From Batillaria attramentaria (taxonomy: Eukaryota; Mollusca; Gastropoda; Batillariidae), in assembly GCA_018292915.2 (NCBI GenBank), contig JACVVK020000017.1:1947501-2011500 (forward strand): DNA of 64,000 bases, read 5' to 3'. This document shows, piece by piece, positions 9,495-21,079 of this stretch. Within the stretch, counting starts at the first letter, position 1. Each line of letters opens with the position of its first letter. The notes under the pieces are model-generated. The model worked only from the letters and a program-made list of their open reading frames with translations, had not been told where the DNA came from and did no database searches. The translations under genes and the position numbers were made by a program.

Positions 9495-10016
9495 CATCAG
9501 CTTTATTTGTAAACTACACGAAAGAGAAAGTACGTGGGTGTTTGGGTGTTTAACGTCCTTTACAGCAGACGTTAATTTTGTGCTGCATAATGTTCAAGAG
9601 CACTTAATTATTTGGAAACGCCTCGCTAAGCTGTATAATGTTGTTAGCATAACAAAATAATACCGTACCCTGGTTTTGGAGGAGACAATGTTGTTGACAG
9701 GTGTGACCGAAATTTCCCCGGGAAAAAACGTCTGCTTTTGTTTTCAAGGGAAATCACTCCCACGCACAATAATCTCCGAGCCATGCTAAAAATTCACTGT
9801 GCCGGTGAATTTGACAGAATTCCTCGCTTCTGTGCACATTGTGAAATAGCACGGGGACCTCAAAGTTGTTCGCAACTGTCCACTTTCCTTGTCACCGAGT
9901 ATTTTAATGTTTTTCCTTCTTAGCTATTACTTATCTCGGCTCGGTCTCGGTTAGCCCGACTTGGCCGTGGTTGCGGGGGCCTAGTGTTAACGATTCGGCC
10001 CCCGGTACGGGGATGG
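9495..10016 (-). repeat. Foldback element, right arm (outer part)
   Basis: Uninterrupted partner of 7603-8123. A (CT)n run at about 9391-9411 lies just inside the continuing arm homology. Confidence 0.9.
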
Positions 10017-10122
10017 GCTAGGTCTAAATATTTGTGCTTGCCTTTTTTTCCTCGTTGTTTTTCTTTGATATCACCCATGTGTGGCGGAAAAGGACGTCAA
10101 ACTCTCAAACACCCTCCCACCC
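10017..10122 (+). mobile_element. SINE-A body and tail, 3' part of the copy split by the foldback element
   Basis: It starts at the junction word AAATATTTGTGCTTGCC directly after the foldback TSD and ends in the CAAACACCCTCCCACCCC tail. The left part of this SINE should lie before 7595, where only CCGGCT is recognisable. Confidence 0.8.
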
Positions 10123-10564
10123 CGTTTCCTCCTCATGCCACCCCGAGTTTGTCCTGCTAACGCCATAATTGTTGGTTCGCATTCTGTTGGGAATCATTGC
10201 ACTGTCGCGCCTCTCGTGGTAGCGTTTGATATTCATCGATAGCAGTTTCTATGCATATGGCGCGGGCCTATGGCGCAGCTATAGAAAACCTGTCGATATT
10301 TATCGGTAGCAAGTGCAGCTAGAGTTAATAACTCACGAGGGTTATGCATGCGAACAAACAGACGTTCTGCAGCCAGACAAATATATCCATTTTGCAGGCA
10401 ACAGGACGTGGGTTGTGTGATGCAAATTACACGTTTCCCCTAGAACAACACACAGAACACTACTGATGTGTGTAGAGATTTTTTTTGTCGCATGTTGCTG
10501 CTCCCCCCCCCCACCCCCACCCCCACCCCTCATAATTAATTTATGTCTGCATGGATTTGAATTT

Positions 10565-10930
10565 GTCGTATTGGGAATGTTCTGATTATACTCGTGTTTG
10601 CTGCAGTAAGAGCCGTCACGGAACCGGTAATGCGTTTCGCATGCGGGTGGGGTGGATGAGTGGGTGGGGTGGATGTTTGGGGGTTTAACGTCCTTTTCCA
10701 CCACATACGGGTGATATCAAAGACGGGGCAACGATGAAAAAGCCAGCACAAATATTTGGCCCCTGCCGGGATACGAACTCACGACCCGAGCATTAGAAGT
10801 TCAACGCTCTACCATCCAGCCACCCCGGCTCCCCACGTTTCGCATACAAGGCCGAAACCGGAAAAGAGTAAAAACGTTGGATACTCGTGCGCGGTACGAA
10901 ATGTTTTAAATCCTTGCATTGTCCCACGCG
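10565..10930 (+). repeat. Dispersed repeat G, copy 1, split by a SINE-A
   Basis: Flanks 10565-10642 and 10846-10905 match the reverse complement of about 20835-20955 (GATTATACTCGTGTTTGCTG, GGATACTC, TGCGCGGTACG). The second copy has no SINE at this point. Confidence 0.7.
10643..10835 (-). mobile_element. SINE-A copy inserted in repeat G
   Basis: Full-length minus-strand copy with 10-bp TSD CGTTTCGCAT (10633-10642, 10836-10845). Its C-rich tail is expanded. Confidence 0.93.
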
Positions 10931-11289
10931 TGCAGGGATTTCTGAGACACGCTGAAGCCGTTTATCAATATGGCTCCCAATAATAACAGCCTTTCTCCCC
11001 CCCAGAGAGATTTTCCCCATCGGCCGCTGATGACAGGGAATAGCTCATTTTCCACAATCTTCCAAAACAAACGATGTGTGGTGAGTCAGTAATGGACTGA
11101 GTCTCAAATTTCAAAAGCTGTCGATCTCGAAGGAAACTGTCCTTGGGGGCTGTCATTTCTGGACTGGTATTATGCTCTACTACAGAGGCAACCAACGAAA
11201 AGCGTGTGCTACAGAAAAATGTCTTGTGGGGGTTAATAGGCTGTACTGCGATTGGTTATCTTCCTGGATAAAGCTCGATCCGGTTTTTT
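10931..11289. other. Unassigned intergenic sequence
   Basis: No repeat or coding evidence seen. Confidence 0.4.
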
Positions 11290-11553
11290 TTGGTTGTAAA
11301 ATTAAACTGAAAGTTAGTTGAATAACCAAACTAAAAGCCTATAAGCTAGTTGAATAACCAAGGTGAATCTAGCAGTAACAGCTCGACCAAAATCTGGTAG
11401 ATCAGCCAATCTGAAAGCTGGTAGGACTACCAAACTGAAAGCGAGTAAAATGACCAGACGAAAATCTAGTTCAATAATTAAAGTGAACATGTTAGTTGAA
11501 TAACCAGACTGAACCTAGCAGAACAGCTCATCTGTCTGAAAGCTGGTTTAATA
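11290..11553 (+). repeat. Degenerate ~24-bp minisatellite, left part
   Basis: Loose tandem units resemble GAATAACCAAACTGAAAGCT plus AGTT. The array continues after the MITE at 12147-12290, so it was split by that insertion. Confidence 0.75.
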
Positions 11554-12146
11554 GTGCGTTTTGTAATTCAGTCGCCGACGGTTTTCGGCGATAACTGTTC
11601 ACGGAGCCCCATTCCTATACGTATACGAAGAGAAATAGTTGAGTCTGGCCTAGTGACTTGATTTATTTCATGACAGTCGGAGTTCTCAGTTATTCCGCTT
11701 CTTCACGGCATAAGTGAATTTTTGTTTTTTTTTTATAGTGAAAACACGTGTTGTACGAAGTATCGAATTAGCCTAAAACATACCTTCGGAAAGCTTCAAG
11801 TAACAATGACGTAAAAAGTAATCACTGTCAGTAATTCAAGTCAACTCTTAAAACCTTTATGACACAACAAGAAACTGTGACGTCAGTGAATGACGTCAAA
11901 ATATTAAGGAGTTAATATATTCTTTGAACAGTACATTACTTGTAAGGTTTACCAAAAAGCAGTGAATGTGGAGATTTTGGCTTGTTTCACTGACGCCGAG
12001 AAGAAACGGAGATACTGAGAGCCCTGATTGTCAAGAAATAAATTAGATCACTTAGGATCAACGTTTTCTCTTTGATAGGTATACGAAAGTGGCTCCACTA
12101 AAAAGCTGCCGCCAAAAATCGTTGGCGACTGAATTACCAGATGCAC
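11554..12146. mobile_element. Long-TIR MITE, copy 1 (593 bp)
   Basis: The left end GTGCGTTTTGTAATTCAGTC and the reverse complement of the right end (GTGCATCTGGTAATTCAGTC) match, and homology continues inwards through CGCC(G/A)ACG(G/A)TTTT and the block around AGAGAAA. A second copy lies at 60285-60850. Near the centre is a palindromic GACGTCAGTGAATGACGTC. There is no coding capacity. The target duplication is unclear: TA or AATA here, TA in copy 2. Confidence 0.8.
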
Positions 12147-12290
12147 AATATGATTACCAAACTGAAAGCGAATAGAATCAATAAACTAAAAGCTAGTTCA
12201 ATAATCACACCGAAAAGCTAGTCCGAAAACGAAAGCTGGACGAGTATACATGCAAGCTGCCAGAATAACTAAACTGTAAGCAGATAGGAA
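12147..12290 (+). repeat. Degenerate ~24-bp minisatellite, right part
   Basis: Continuation of the array at 11290-11553 (ACCAAACTGAAAGC, AAAGCTAGTT words) on the far side of the MITE. Confidence 0.7.
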
Positions 12291-12717
12291 AAACAAGCCG
12301 ACCGTTTTCCTTTCCTTTCTTGTACTGGTGAAAGTCCATAGCTTCCACCGCTTCTAATAATGTACGATTTCTGCTCGAAACGAAAGGTAATTCAGTATAG
12401 AGCAAATGAATGTCGCGATGATTCCCAGCCGGTGTCCAGTGTCGCACGTGCAAGCTGAATGGTTATGAAGAGCCACTCTCGTCTGGTAGCGACCTTTCGC
12501 GGAACGCCATAGTGAGAGATTAGTATTGTGTAGGGGGAGGTAGAGAGTGTCACTCAGATGGACTGGGTTAAAGGAGCCCTCACACTTGCCCAGAAGCGGA
12601 TATTGGTTTTTTTTTTTCCCCTGTCTGTGTCTCTCTGCCTCTGTCTATCTGCCTGTCTGTCTGTACTATTTGAAGAAGAGTTTCATTGATATTCACTCGT
12701 CGTTTTGTTGGTTAGCG
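12291..12717. other. Unassigned intergenic sequence
   Basis: A T-run and CTGT-rich tract lie at about 12608-12665. Nothing else is recognised. Confidence 0.4.
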
Positions 12718-13178
12718 TGGCCACAAACAACAAGAAAAAGAAAGAAAGAAAAAAAAAAGCGATACTCCGTGTAAGGTCTGATGAAACGTATAGCGAATGT
12801 TGTGTTGTCCATTCTTTTGATGACTTTGTCATGACTGTGTTTTGGTACAACAAGAAAAAAAAAAGAAAAAAAGCGAGACTCGGTGCGAGGTCTGAGAGAA
12901 TGTCTGACGAATGTCGTGTTGTCCATTCTTTGTATGACTTTGTCGTGACTGTGTTTTGGTACAACAAGGAAAAAGCAAAATGCGAGACTCCGTGTAAGGT
13001 CTGACAGAACGTGTGGAGAATGCCATGTTGATCATTCTTTGTATGACTTTGTCGTGACTGTGTTTTGGTACAACAAGGAAAAAGCAAAATGCGAGACTCC
13101 GTGTAAGGTCTGACAGAACGTGTGGAGAATGCCATGTTGATCATTCTTTGTATGACTTTGTCGTGATTGTGTTTTGGT
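12718..13178 (+). repeat. ~109-115-bp tandem repeat, four to five units
   Basis: GTGTTTTGGTACA recurs at 12836, 12950, 13060 and 13169. The two units at about 12960-13178 are almost identical at 109 bp; earlier units carry an expanded A-rich segment. The unit also contains GTATGACTTTGTCGTGACTG. Frames open across it are by-products of the repeat. Confidence 0.9.
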
Positions 13179-13481
13179 ACATGACATGGTTCACTTTCTG
13201 TCTCTTTTATTCAGAGTGGGTGTTACTAAACAGAAGTCCGGAAGTTCACGCTCGGACAAAAACAAACATATATTCCTTTAACATAAATGCAGTGTTACTG
13301 TCTCTTGCAGATTGGCGACAGGCATTGGACCTACCTACACGCCATTCTCACTGGCTTTTAATGACAGAAATCATGCAGGAAGCGTATAAACAGCGTATTA
13401 CTAGTGCCGCGTAACGCGTGCGTAGAAACCTTTATGACACTTAATACATTTATCTTCGAAGCAGATTGTTACAACTGCATG

Positions 13482-13661
13482 GGGGAGCCGGAATAGCCGA
13501 ATGGCCGAGCGTTGGACTTTCAGTGCTCTGGTCGTGGGTTCGGATCCCGGCTTGGGCCAAATATTTGTGCCGGCCTTTTTCTCGTTGCCCCGTCTTTGAT
13601 ATCACCAACACGTGGTGGAAACGGACGATAAACTCCCAGACACCCACCCCCACTCTTAGAG
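13482..13661 (+). mobile_element. SINE-A copy
   Basis: Full-length plus-strand copy with TSD CTGCATG (13475-13481 and 13662-13668). Confidence 0.9.
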
Positions 13662-13709
13662 CTGCATGATCAGCATTGGCCGCGGAAAGATACTTTGTTA
13701 TCGTTTTAT

Positions 13710-13772
13710 GGCATTAATGCCCCACGTGGTGGGAAAGGACGTTAAACTCCCAGACACCCACCCGCAATATCG
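13710..13772 (+). mobile_element. SINE-A tail-only fragment
   Basis: Only the terminal part is present: CACGTGGTGGGAAAGGACG, then TTAAACTCCCAGACACCCAC. No TSD recognised. Confidence 0.75.
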
Positions 13773-14631
13773 CCCGTGGAAAGGACTACTGGCTGTACGT
13801 GTATCTTGGCGGACCCCTCGACTGCATCTCACATCATGGCGGCCCACACACACCCATGCAGCAAGAGTAATGATGATGGTACACCCCATCACTGCACTAA
13901 CGCTGACTTCCCCTTTAAAGTTCCGGTTCCTGCGGTGCCCCTAATGCACATCCCTGGTAAAATCAATATTCTCACACACTTATTATTCCAGCACCGTTTA
14001 TAGCCTGAAATCCAGAAAGGGCAAATCGTGAATTCCTGAACAAAGACACGCTGCTCACAATGTACAACCCTTTCGCCAACCCTTTCACACCCCCCCCCCC
14101 CGCCACCTCCTTCTCAAACTCTCATACTGTTTGCTCTCATGTCTGTGTTTGTGTGTCTGTGTTTGACGTGCCATCATAATTGCGCCGAAGCTCTTGGTTC
14201 GTGATTTCCTTTCTTCTTTTTTTTCTTTCTTCTTTTATGCAGCGGAGCATATTTGTGGGAGTGTGCATTCTGGGGATTCAGAAATAAAAGGGTTTGTGTG
14301 CCTGTGCAGATATTTTCCTCCTCCTCCTCCTAATAATAATAATGATAATACCATGTCTCATACTTTGACGTGGGACGTATGACGTTCTTACTGACCAGTC
14401 TGCTATTTGATCATAGTTACATAATACATCATAGTTTTGACGGACATTATCTCGCGATTATTCCTCGGCATTGTCACACGACAGTACACGAAAAAAAAAT
14501 TGTTTTCTGAGTGAATTTGATTTTACATCGTAAATGTTGAACATCTGCACAAACAGCGAGTTGCACACAGTAACAAGTTATCAATCCAGGAATTTGTTTT
14601 GGCCATTTAATTTTTTTTTTCTACTTTATTG
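13773..14631. other. Unassigned intergenic sequence
   Basis: Poly-C at about 14090-14101 and short TCC/AAT runs at about 14318-14343. No gene or dispersed repeat recognised. Confidence 0.4.
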
Positions 14632-14916
14632 GCCCTTTCGGGACATTCGGACTGGTTTCCCCTGGGGAAGCGCGTCGCCGATGTGCAGCGCCACCCAGCC
14701 TACCTATCCTATTCAATAAAGAAATGCCGGGGGACGAAAAACTGGATAACCGTGAGAGTAACCTCCGATGAGCAGCCCGGTAGCCCGGAAAAACCAGTAT
14801 CACGTATCACACGCTCGACCTGGGATCGAACCCACGCTTCATCGCCGTGACAGAGGTGACGGCTGTTCAGTCACGCACCTGCTAAGTCCAACGCACCACC
14901 AACTACACCACCGCGC
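14632..14916 (-). mobile_element. SINE-B copy 2
   Basis: Partner of 245-541. On the minus strand the tRNA-like head starts near 14916 and the 3' end reads CGAAAGGGCCAATAAAGTAG followed by an A-run, i.e. the tail contains an AATAAA word. Confidence 0.7.
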
Positions 14917-15471
14917 ACCCCCTAACAGGGGATGGGAAACTGGCTTTTCAGAATGTATAAATTTCCACGTTTAAGACTGTCAGCGCACTAAAGAGGTTCT
15001 GGTCGAAACCCTGCGACCTCAGGCCCGAGACATGTTTGATACGCAGAAATGTTATACGACGACAAGCCATTAGAGGATTTTCCGAAGCCGTAATAGGGCT
15101 TGAAAAAAACAAGGACTTCCGGTTAAGAGTGCCCTTTCGATCACTGGTCACGTGTCGTAGTGACAGGCAGTGACGGCAAAGGGAGTATACTCCGCCCTCC
15201 CTAACCCTCCGAAATTGCGTATTATGGAATCCCCGATAGTTCGGAATCGCAGTGACTGTGTGGATATAAAACCTTTTGTAGTGCGACGTGCATTTCAAAA
15301 TTGAGCTGTGACCATTCTGACCCACGTCAGCAGCCCACTTGGAATAATGCAGACGGACGACACAAGCCAGCATTCCGTCTAAGCGAATACATGAGACAAA
15401 CAGAAAACAAAGCTAACGATAGTAACCATTTGAGTCAGCCTGCAACTCAGTATGGTCTGTTCCCCCTATAG
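14917..15471. other. Unassigned intergenic sequence
   Basis: A 141-codon minus-strand open frame (14948-15373) has no recognisable domain and I do not call it a gene. Confidence 0.4.
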
Positions 15472-15484
15472 TCCTAGAAGGCGA

Positions 15485-15653
15485 GGGGAGCCGGGATAAC
15501 CAAACGGTAGAGCGTTGGACTCTCAATGCTCGGGTCGCGAGTTCGAATCCCGGCTGGGGCCAGATATTTGTGTTGGTCTTTTTCCTCGTTGCTATCGCCC
15601 TTACTACGTGGTGGAGGAGGACGTTAAACTCCCAAACACCCACCCACCCTCCC
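15485..15653 (+). mobile_element. SINE-A copy
   Basis: Near full-length copy with a 13-bp TSD, TCCTAGAAGGCGA (15472-15484) and TCCTAGAATGCGA (15654-15666), one mismatch. Confidence 0.93.
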
Positions 15654-15731
15654 TCCTAGAATGCGAACTAAACCAAAGTAGCCGCGCTTACTTTCGTTTG
15701 CCCTCTAGGGTTAGGGTTACCTCGTGGTAAT

Positions 15732-15771
15732 GCGTACGTGGTGGAAAAGGACGTTAAACTCCCAAACACCC
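15732..15771 (+). mobile_element. 40-bp SINE-A tail insertion with TSD
   Basis: Only the last 40 bp of SINE-A are present (GTGGTGGAAAAGGACG, then TTAAACTCCCAAACACCC), flanked by ACCTCGTGGTAAT (15719-15731) and ACCTCGAGGTAAT (15772-15784). This is an extreme 5' truncation inserted by retrotransposition, not a decayed copy. Confidence 0.88.
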
Positions 15772-16114
15772 ACCTCGAGGTAATAGTGCAACCGCTATGT
15801 TGAGCAAGACGGCCATAGCACATTTACGCAAGGTGCAAATGGCCCTAGAGGAAGAACTGTCGCAATGCAACCACATTGCAGGGTGCCGAGAGGATCTCAG
15901 AATCAGCGAGAAGTTGGAGGGTGTGTGGAGCACATCGATAGGTGATCACTCACCGGGTACAGGGAGACGAACAGACTGAACCAGATCCGGCCGCAGCCCG
16001 CTACTCTTTCACATGTCCAGATTGATCACCATACATTGGAAGGTTCTAAGGCCGTGCAGAAAGACGTGCGGGTGCGGGGGGCGGGGCTGGAGCGGAGGGA
16101 GATGTTGGAGAGTC

Positions 16115-16645
16115 GGTGGGTTGGGTGTTCAAGTCTTCAAAGTTGGATGTTCTTCAAGTCATCAGCATCGGGTGTTTTTCGAGTCTCGAAAGTTATGTGT
16201 TCTCCAGCTCTTCAGAATTGTGTGTTCTTTGAGTCTTCACAGTTGGGTTTCCTTCCAGTCTTCACAGTTGGGTTTTCTTCAGCTATTCAAAGTTGGGTGT
16301 TTTTTTTTTCTAGGTCTCCATAGTGGGATGTTCTTCAAGTTTGTACAGTTGGGTGCTCTTCAACTCTTTGCAGTTTGGTGTTCTTCAAGTATTCACAGTT
16401 GGGTGGTTTTAAGTATTCACAGTTGGTTGTTCATCTAGTCTTCACAGTTAGCTGTTCTTCAAGTTCTCAAAGTTGGGTGTTCCTCATATCTTCAAATTTA
16501 GGCGTTCTTCAAGTCTTCACAGTTGGTTGTTCTTCAAATCTCCACAGTTGGGCGCTCTTCAGTCTTCGAAGTTGGGTGTTCTTTAAGTATTTATATGATC
16601 GTATCTGGATGTAATTCAAGTCTTTACAGCTGGATGCTCTTCAAG
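16115..16645 (+). repeat. 25-bp degenerate minisatellite, about 21 units
   Basis: Units resemble AGTTGGGTGTTCTTCAAGTC plus TTCAC, at 24-25-bp spacing (e.g. 16241, 16266, 16291). Stop codons are scarce, so several frames stay open for 80-140 codons; these are repeat artefacts. Confidence 0.93.
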
Positions 16646-16681
16646 ATGTTCCCTTTGGACCATTATGTGACTCTGTGTGTG

Positions 16682-16735
16682 CGACATGCTCTTTGAAAAA
16701 AAAAGGGGTGGGGGAGGGGGTAAGGGGGGGGGGAC
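16682..16735. repeat. A-run followed by G-rich tract
   Basis: Low-complexity purine stretch with a G9 run; possible G-quadruplex. Confidence 0.7.
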
Positions 16736-16832
16736 GAAAAGGAAAGTTTGGGGGTCATTGGTGGCGGAACCTAGTGCGTTTTGGGAGAAAATAAAGGTTA
16801 CCTAGTTTTCAGATAGCTGGTACTGCTTTGAG

Positions 16833-16998
16833 TGGGTGGGTGTTTGGGGGTTTAACGTCCTTTTCCACCACATAGGGTGATATCAAAGACGGGGCAACGA
16901 TGAAAAAGCCAGCACAAATATTTGGCCCCAGCGGGGATCGAACTCACGACCCGAGCATTAGAAGTCCAACGCTCTACCATTCGACCACCCCGGCTCCC
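16833..16998 (-). mobile_element. SINE-A copy
   Basis: Full-length minus-strand copy with perfect 10-bp TSD CTGCTTTGAG (16823-16832, 16999-17008). Confidence 0.95.
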
Positions 16999-17147
16999 CT
17001 GCTTTGAGCTTTATCGTCTTCTGACCACTGCGAAGGATGATTTCAAAGACCTAAAAAAAAGACCCCCCCCCCCCCCAAAAAAAAACAAACAAAACAAAAA
17101 AACAAAAAACAACCAAACCAAAAACCAACTTGAACAAATTTTACCTT

Positions 17148-17222
17148 CGTCGGGACTGGAACCCTTGAACTTCCGATCTCTAGTCCTGTTGAGCCAGCCG
17201 ACTCCCCGGATGTTGGAGTAGG
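17148..17222 (-). mobile_element. tRNA-like remnant (possible separate SINE head)
   Basis: The minus strand reads GGGGAGTCGGCTGGCTCAAC... and a B-box-like GGGTTCCAGTCC. An A/C-rich low-complexity run (17053-17128) precedes it on plus. I cannot fold a sound tRNA, so it is a decayed tRNA-derived sequence at best. Confidence 0.4.
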
Positions 17223-17747
17223 ACGTCTGGAGCGATACTAAGCAAACACTATAAGCACACTTGCGTTTTGGCGAGTCTCAGGAAACTCGCCCGATGCTGT
17301 GCAAATATGGTCAGTATCGCAAGGTTTAGCGGGGGACACCGAGGGACGGACCGTGTAAAGATTTGTCTCGGATTACCAAAATCAACTCCATAGTTTGTGG
17401 TACGCAGCAGCGGCTGGGTAGGATGGGGCAGGGTAATGTCGGGGGAGGAGTGAGGGGGTTGATGAGAAGATGGGGGGAGGGTGGAATGGAGCGTAGGTAG
17501 GAAAAACTCAGTCAAACTCACTTGGAATGTGGACACGCCAAAATCTGATGGATTTGAGCCTTTTCAGGTCCATCCCTCTGCATACCAGACAAATGCTGGG
17601 ATGGATCTGATCACAGATTCTGTATGTTACTGATACCTTAGTGTAATAATATTAAGATATAACACAAACTCTTATAGTATTATTATGACTGTTGTCTGCC
17701 TGCTAGGGCCATTGCTACTGTCAAGGGGGAGAACCCCGTTGGATCCG

Positions 17748-17749
<2 letters not shown>
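17223..17749. other. Unassigned intergenic sequence
   Basis: No repeat family or gene recognised. Confidence 0.4.

Positions 17750-17787
<38 letters not shown>
17750..17787. repeat. (GA)n microsatellite
   Basis: Uninterrupted GA run. Confidence 0.95.
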
Positions 17788-17789
<2 letters not shown>

Positions 17790-17957
17790 TTGCGGTCGGG
17801 CTGTAATTTACTACAATCGATAGTTTTAAATCTGATCTACCGCGGTACGGGATCGGAGATTGAAAACAGTTCTGAGGAGAAAATTGATAACTTAGGGAGC
17901 GGGATGTATAGGGCTTATGCCGGGCACGCGAACACGCACGGTGCTTGCAGTTATTGA

Positions 17958-18770
<813 letters not shown>

Positions 18771-18781
18771 TTTTGCAAGCA

Positions 18782-18830
18782 ATACGTGGTGGGAAAGGAC
18801 GCTAAAGTCCTAAACACCCACCCGCCCTAC
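18782..18830 (+). mobile_element. 49-bp SINE-A tail insertion with TSD
   Basis: Only TACGTGGTGGGAAAGGACG and the following C-rich tail are present, flanked by TTTTGCAAGCA at 18771-18781 and 18831-18841. A second clear ultra-short insertion. Confidence 0.87.
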
Positions 18831-18841
18831 TTTTGCAAGCA

Positions 18842-19535
18842 GCTCTGTCTGAGAAATTCATGCGCGAGTGTTGTCGCATATCATCGTGCTTGGCGAACAA
18901 ACGAAAGGATGTCATCCCCACAGCTAGAACACCGGCGTATTGTCTTTTCGAATTTCATTCTCAGCACAGACGGCCCCATCCCCTCTCCTCCTCCCCCCTC
19001 CCCCAACACCCCCCCACCCCCTCTCCTCCTCCCCCCCCTCCCCCAACACCCAGTCAGTTACCTGTGACCCAGACACAGTCTTCGAAATCGTGGTTACCCG
19101 CTGGCTTTATTAAAAGGAGTACAGTGTAACCGCCACCCATCAACCCTGAAGTATCTCTGATGTATGTGCGGAAATAACTGTGTATGTTTGTGAGACCCAG
19201 TATACGTCAGATAATTATGGGAAAAATAAATTGACAGGAGTCGGGATCTGGATTATGATTCATTGGATTCTTGTAAACCTCATCTCGGCGGAGAAGCAAT
19301 GAAGTTGATGATTATGACGAACGATCGTGACAAGACAAGATATCGCAATTTTCGCGGCCGCCTTTGATCGCGATTCACCAGTAACGGATACTTTTGATAT
19401 GAGACCACTGAAAGAAAGACGCACTTGATGACCAACTCCTCCTATACCCACTCCCCCCGGCCCTATTTTGGCTTTTTCTGTCGGCCTTTCTGTCTGACAG
19501 TCTGTCTGTTTCTTTTTTTTAACACAACGTCTCCT
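18842..19535. other. Unassigned; C-rich tract
   Basis: A C-rich CTCCTCCCCCC tract with an internal duplication lies at about 18980-19052. No gene recognised. Confidence 0.4.
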
Positions 19536-20322
<787 letters not shown>

Positions 20323-20740
20323 AATTGTCTGATAACAGTCTAAGATACCCGAGGGCGAGCGAGTGGCGAGGAAACTAATGGGTAAATTTTGCCAATTAGC
20401 GATTGCCTCCTTGGCCGCCTTAATCGAATGTTCGGTCCTTTAGTGTGAGTCTGTGAGCCTCGAGTAACCGGTGTGTACAAATGTGTGTGGCCTTTGCGTG
20501 TTGTGAAGATGGAGTTTTGTTGACTTATTTATTGTGAATTGTTGACTTATTTAACTATTTATTTATTTATTTATTTATTTTAAGTAATTGAATTGGTTAT
20601 TTAAATTACTTTAGTATTTATTTGCATTTATTTGTCATTTGCATGTATTCAGTGTATTTTTACTTTTATATCATTTTATATCATTTCATATTTAAATTTA
20701 TTTCTCTATTTATTTATTTATTCGTTTTTCAGTCTGTATT
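20323..20740. other. AT-rich ATTT-repeat region
   Basis: Irregular TTTA/ATTT repeats at about 20535-20725. No gene. Confidence 0.6.
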
Positions 20741-20834
20741 CAATAGTTTTGAATGGACTGTTCCGGTAGCTGTCCTTTTCTCCATAACCTTGCGATAGTG
20801 GAATAGTGCTCAGCTGTTTAGTTAACACATTCCG

Positions 20835-20957
20835 TACCGCGCATGAGTATCCCACATTTTTATTCTGTTTTGCTTTTATCCCTGTAAGCGAAAATCGGGC
20901 AAGATTAACGGTTCCTTTGCAGCTGTTACTGCAGCAAACACGAGTATAATCAAAGTA
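20835..20957 (-). repeat. Dispersed repeat G, copy 2 (no SINE)
   Basis: Reverse complement matches the flanks of the SINE-A at 10643-10835 and is uninterrupted, i.e. an empty site. Confidence 0.65.
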
Positions 20958-21079
20958 CAACACTCCCACTCAGCCAGATTTAAATCCGTGCAGACATGAG
21001 ACATTTATTATGATTTTTTTTTGGGGGGGGGGGGGGGGAGGCCACTGGTGCACAACCCCAAAATTACTTGGTAGGCATT

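Larger units (their letters stand above)
7603..10016. mobile_element. 2.4-kb foldback (long inverted repeat) transposable element
   Basis: The two arms, 7603-8123 and 9495-10016, are near-identical reverse complements over about 520 bp, including a 61-codon open frame present in both. Both termini start CCATCCCCGTACCGGGGGCC when read inwards. Homology continues inwards after the left arm's insertions (8614-8726 and about 8935-9005 against about 9283-9490), so the original arms were about 730 bp. GGCTAGGT occurs immediately outside both ends (7595-7602 and 10016-10023), an 8-bp TSD of the size made by hAT-type transposases. No transposase is present, so it is non-autonomous. The target was a SINE-A copy: joining the flanks recreates the head-body junction CCGGCTAGGTCTAAATATTT. 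Confidence 0.85.

Noticed and set aside
12683..13144. 153-codon minus-strand frame with repeated SHTKN/TRHS-like blocks
   Set aside because: It is the translation of the 109-bp tandem repeat.
14948..15373. 141-codon minus-strand open frame
   Set aside because: No recognisable domain, no splice or start context; length is within chance for this amount of sequence.
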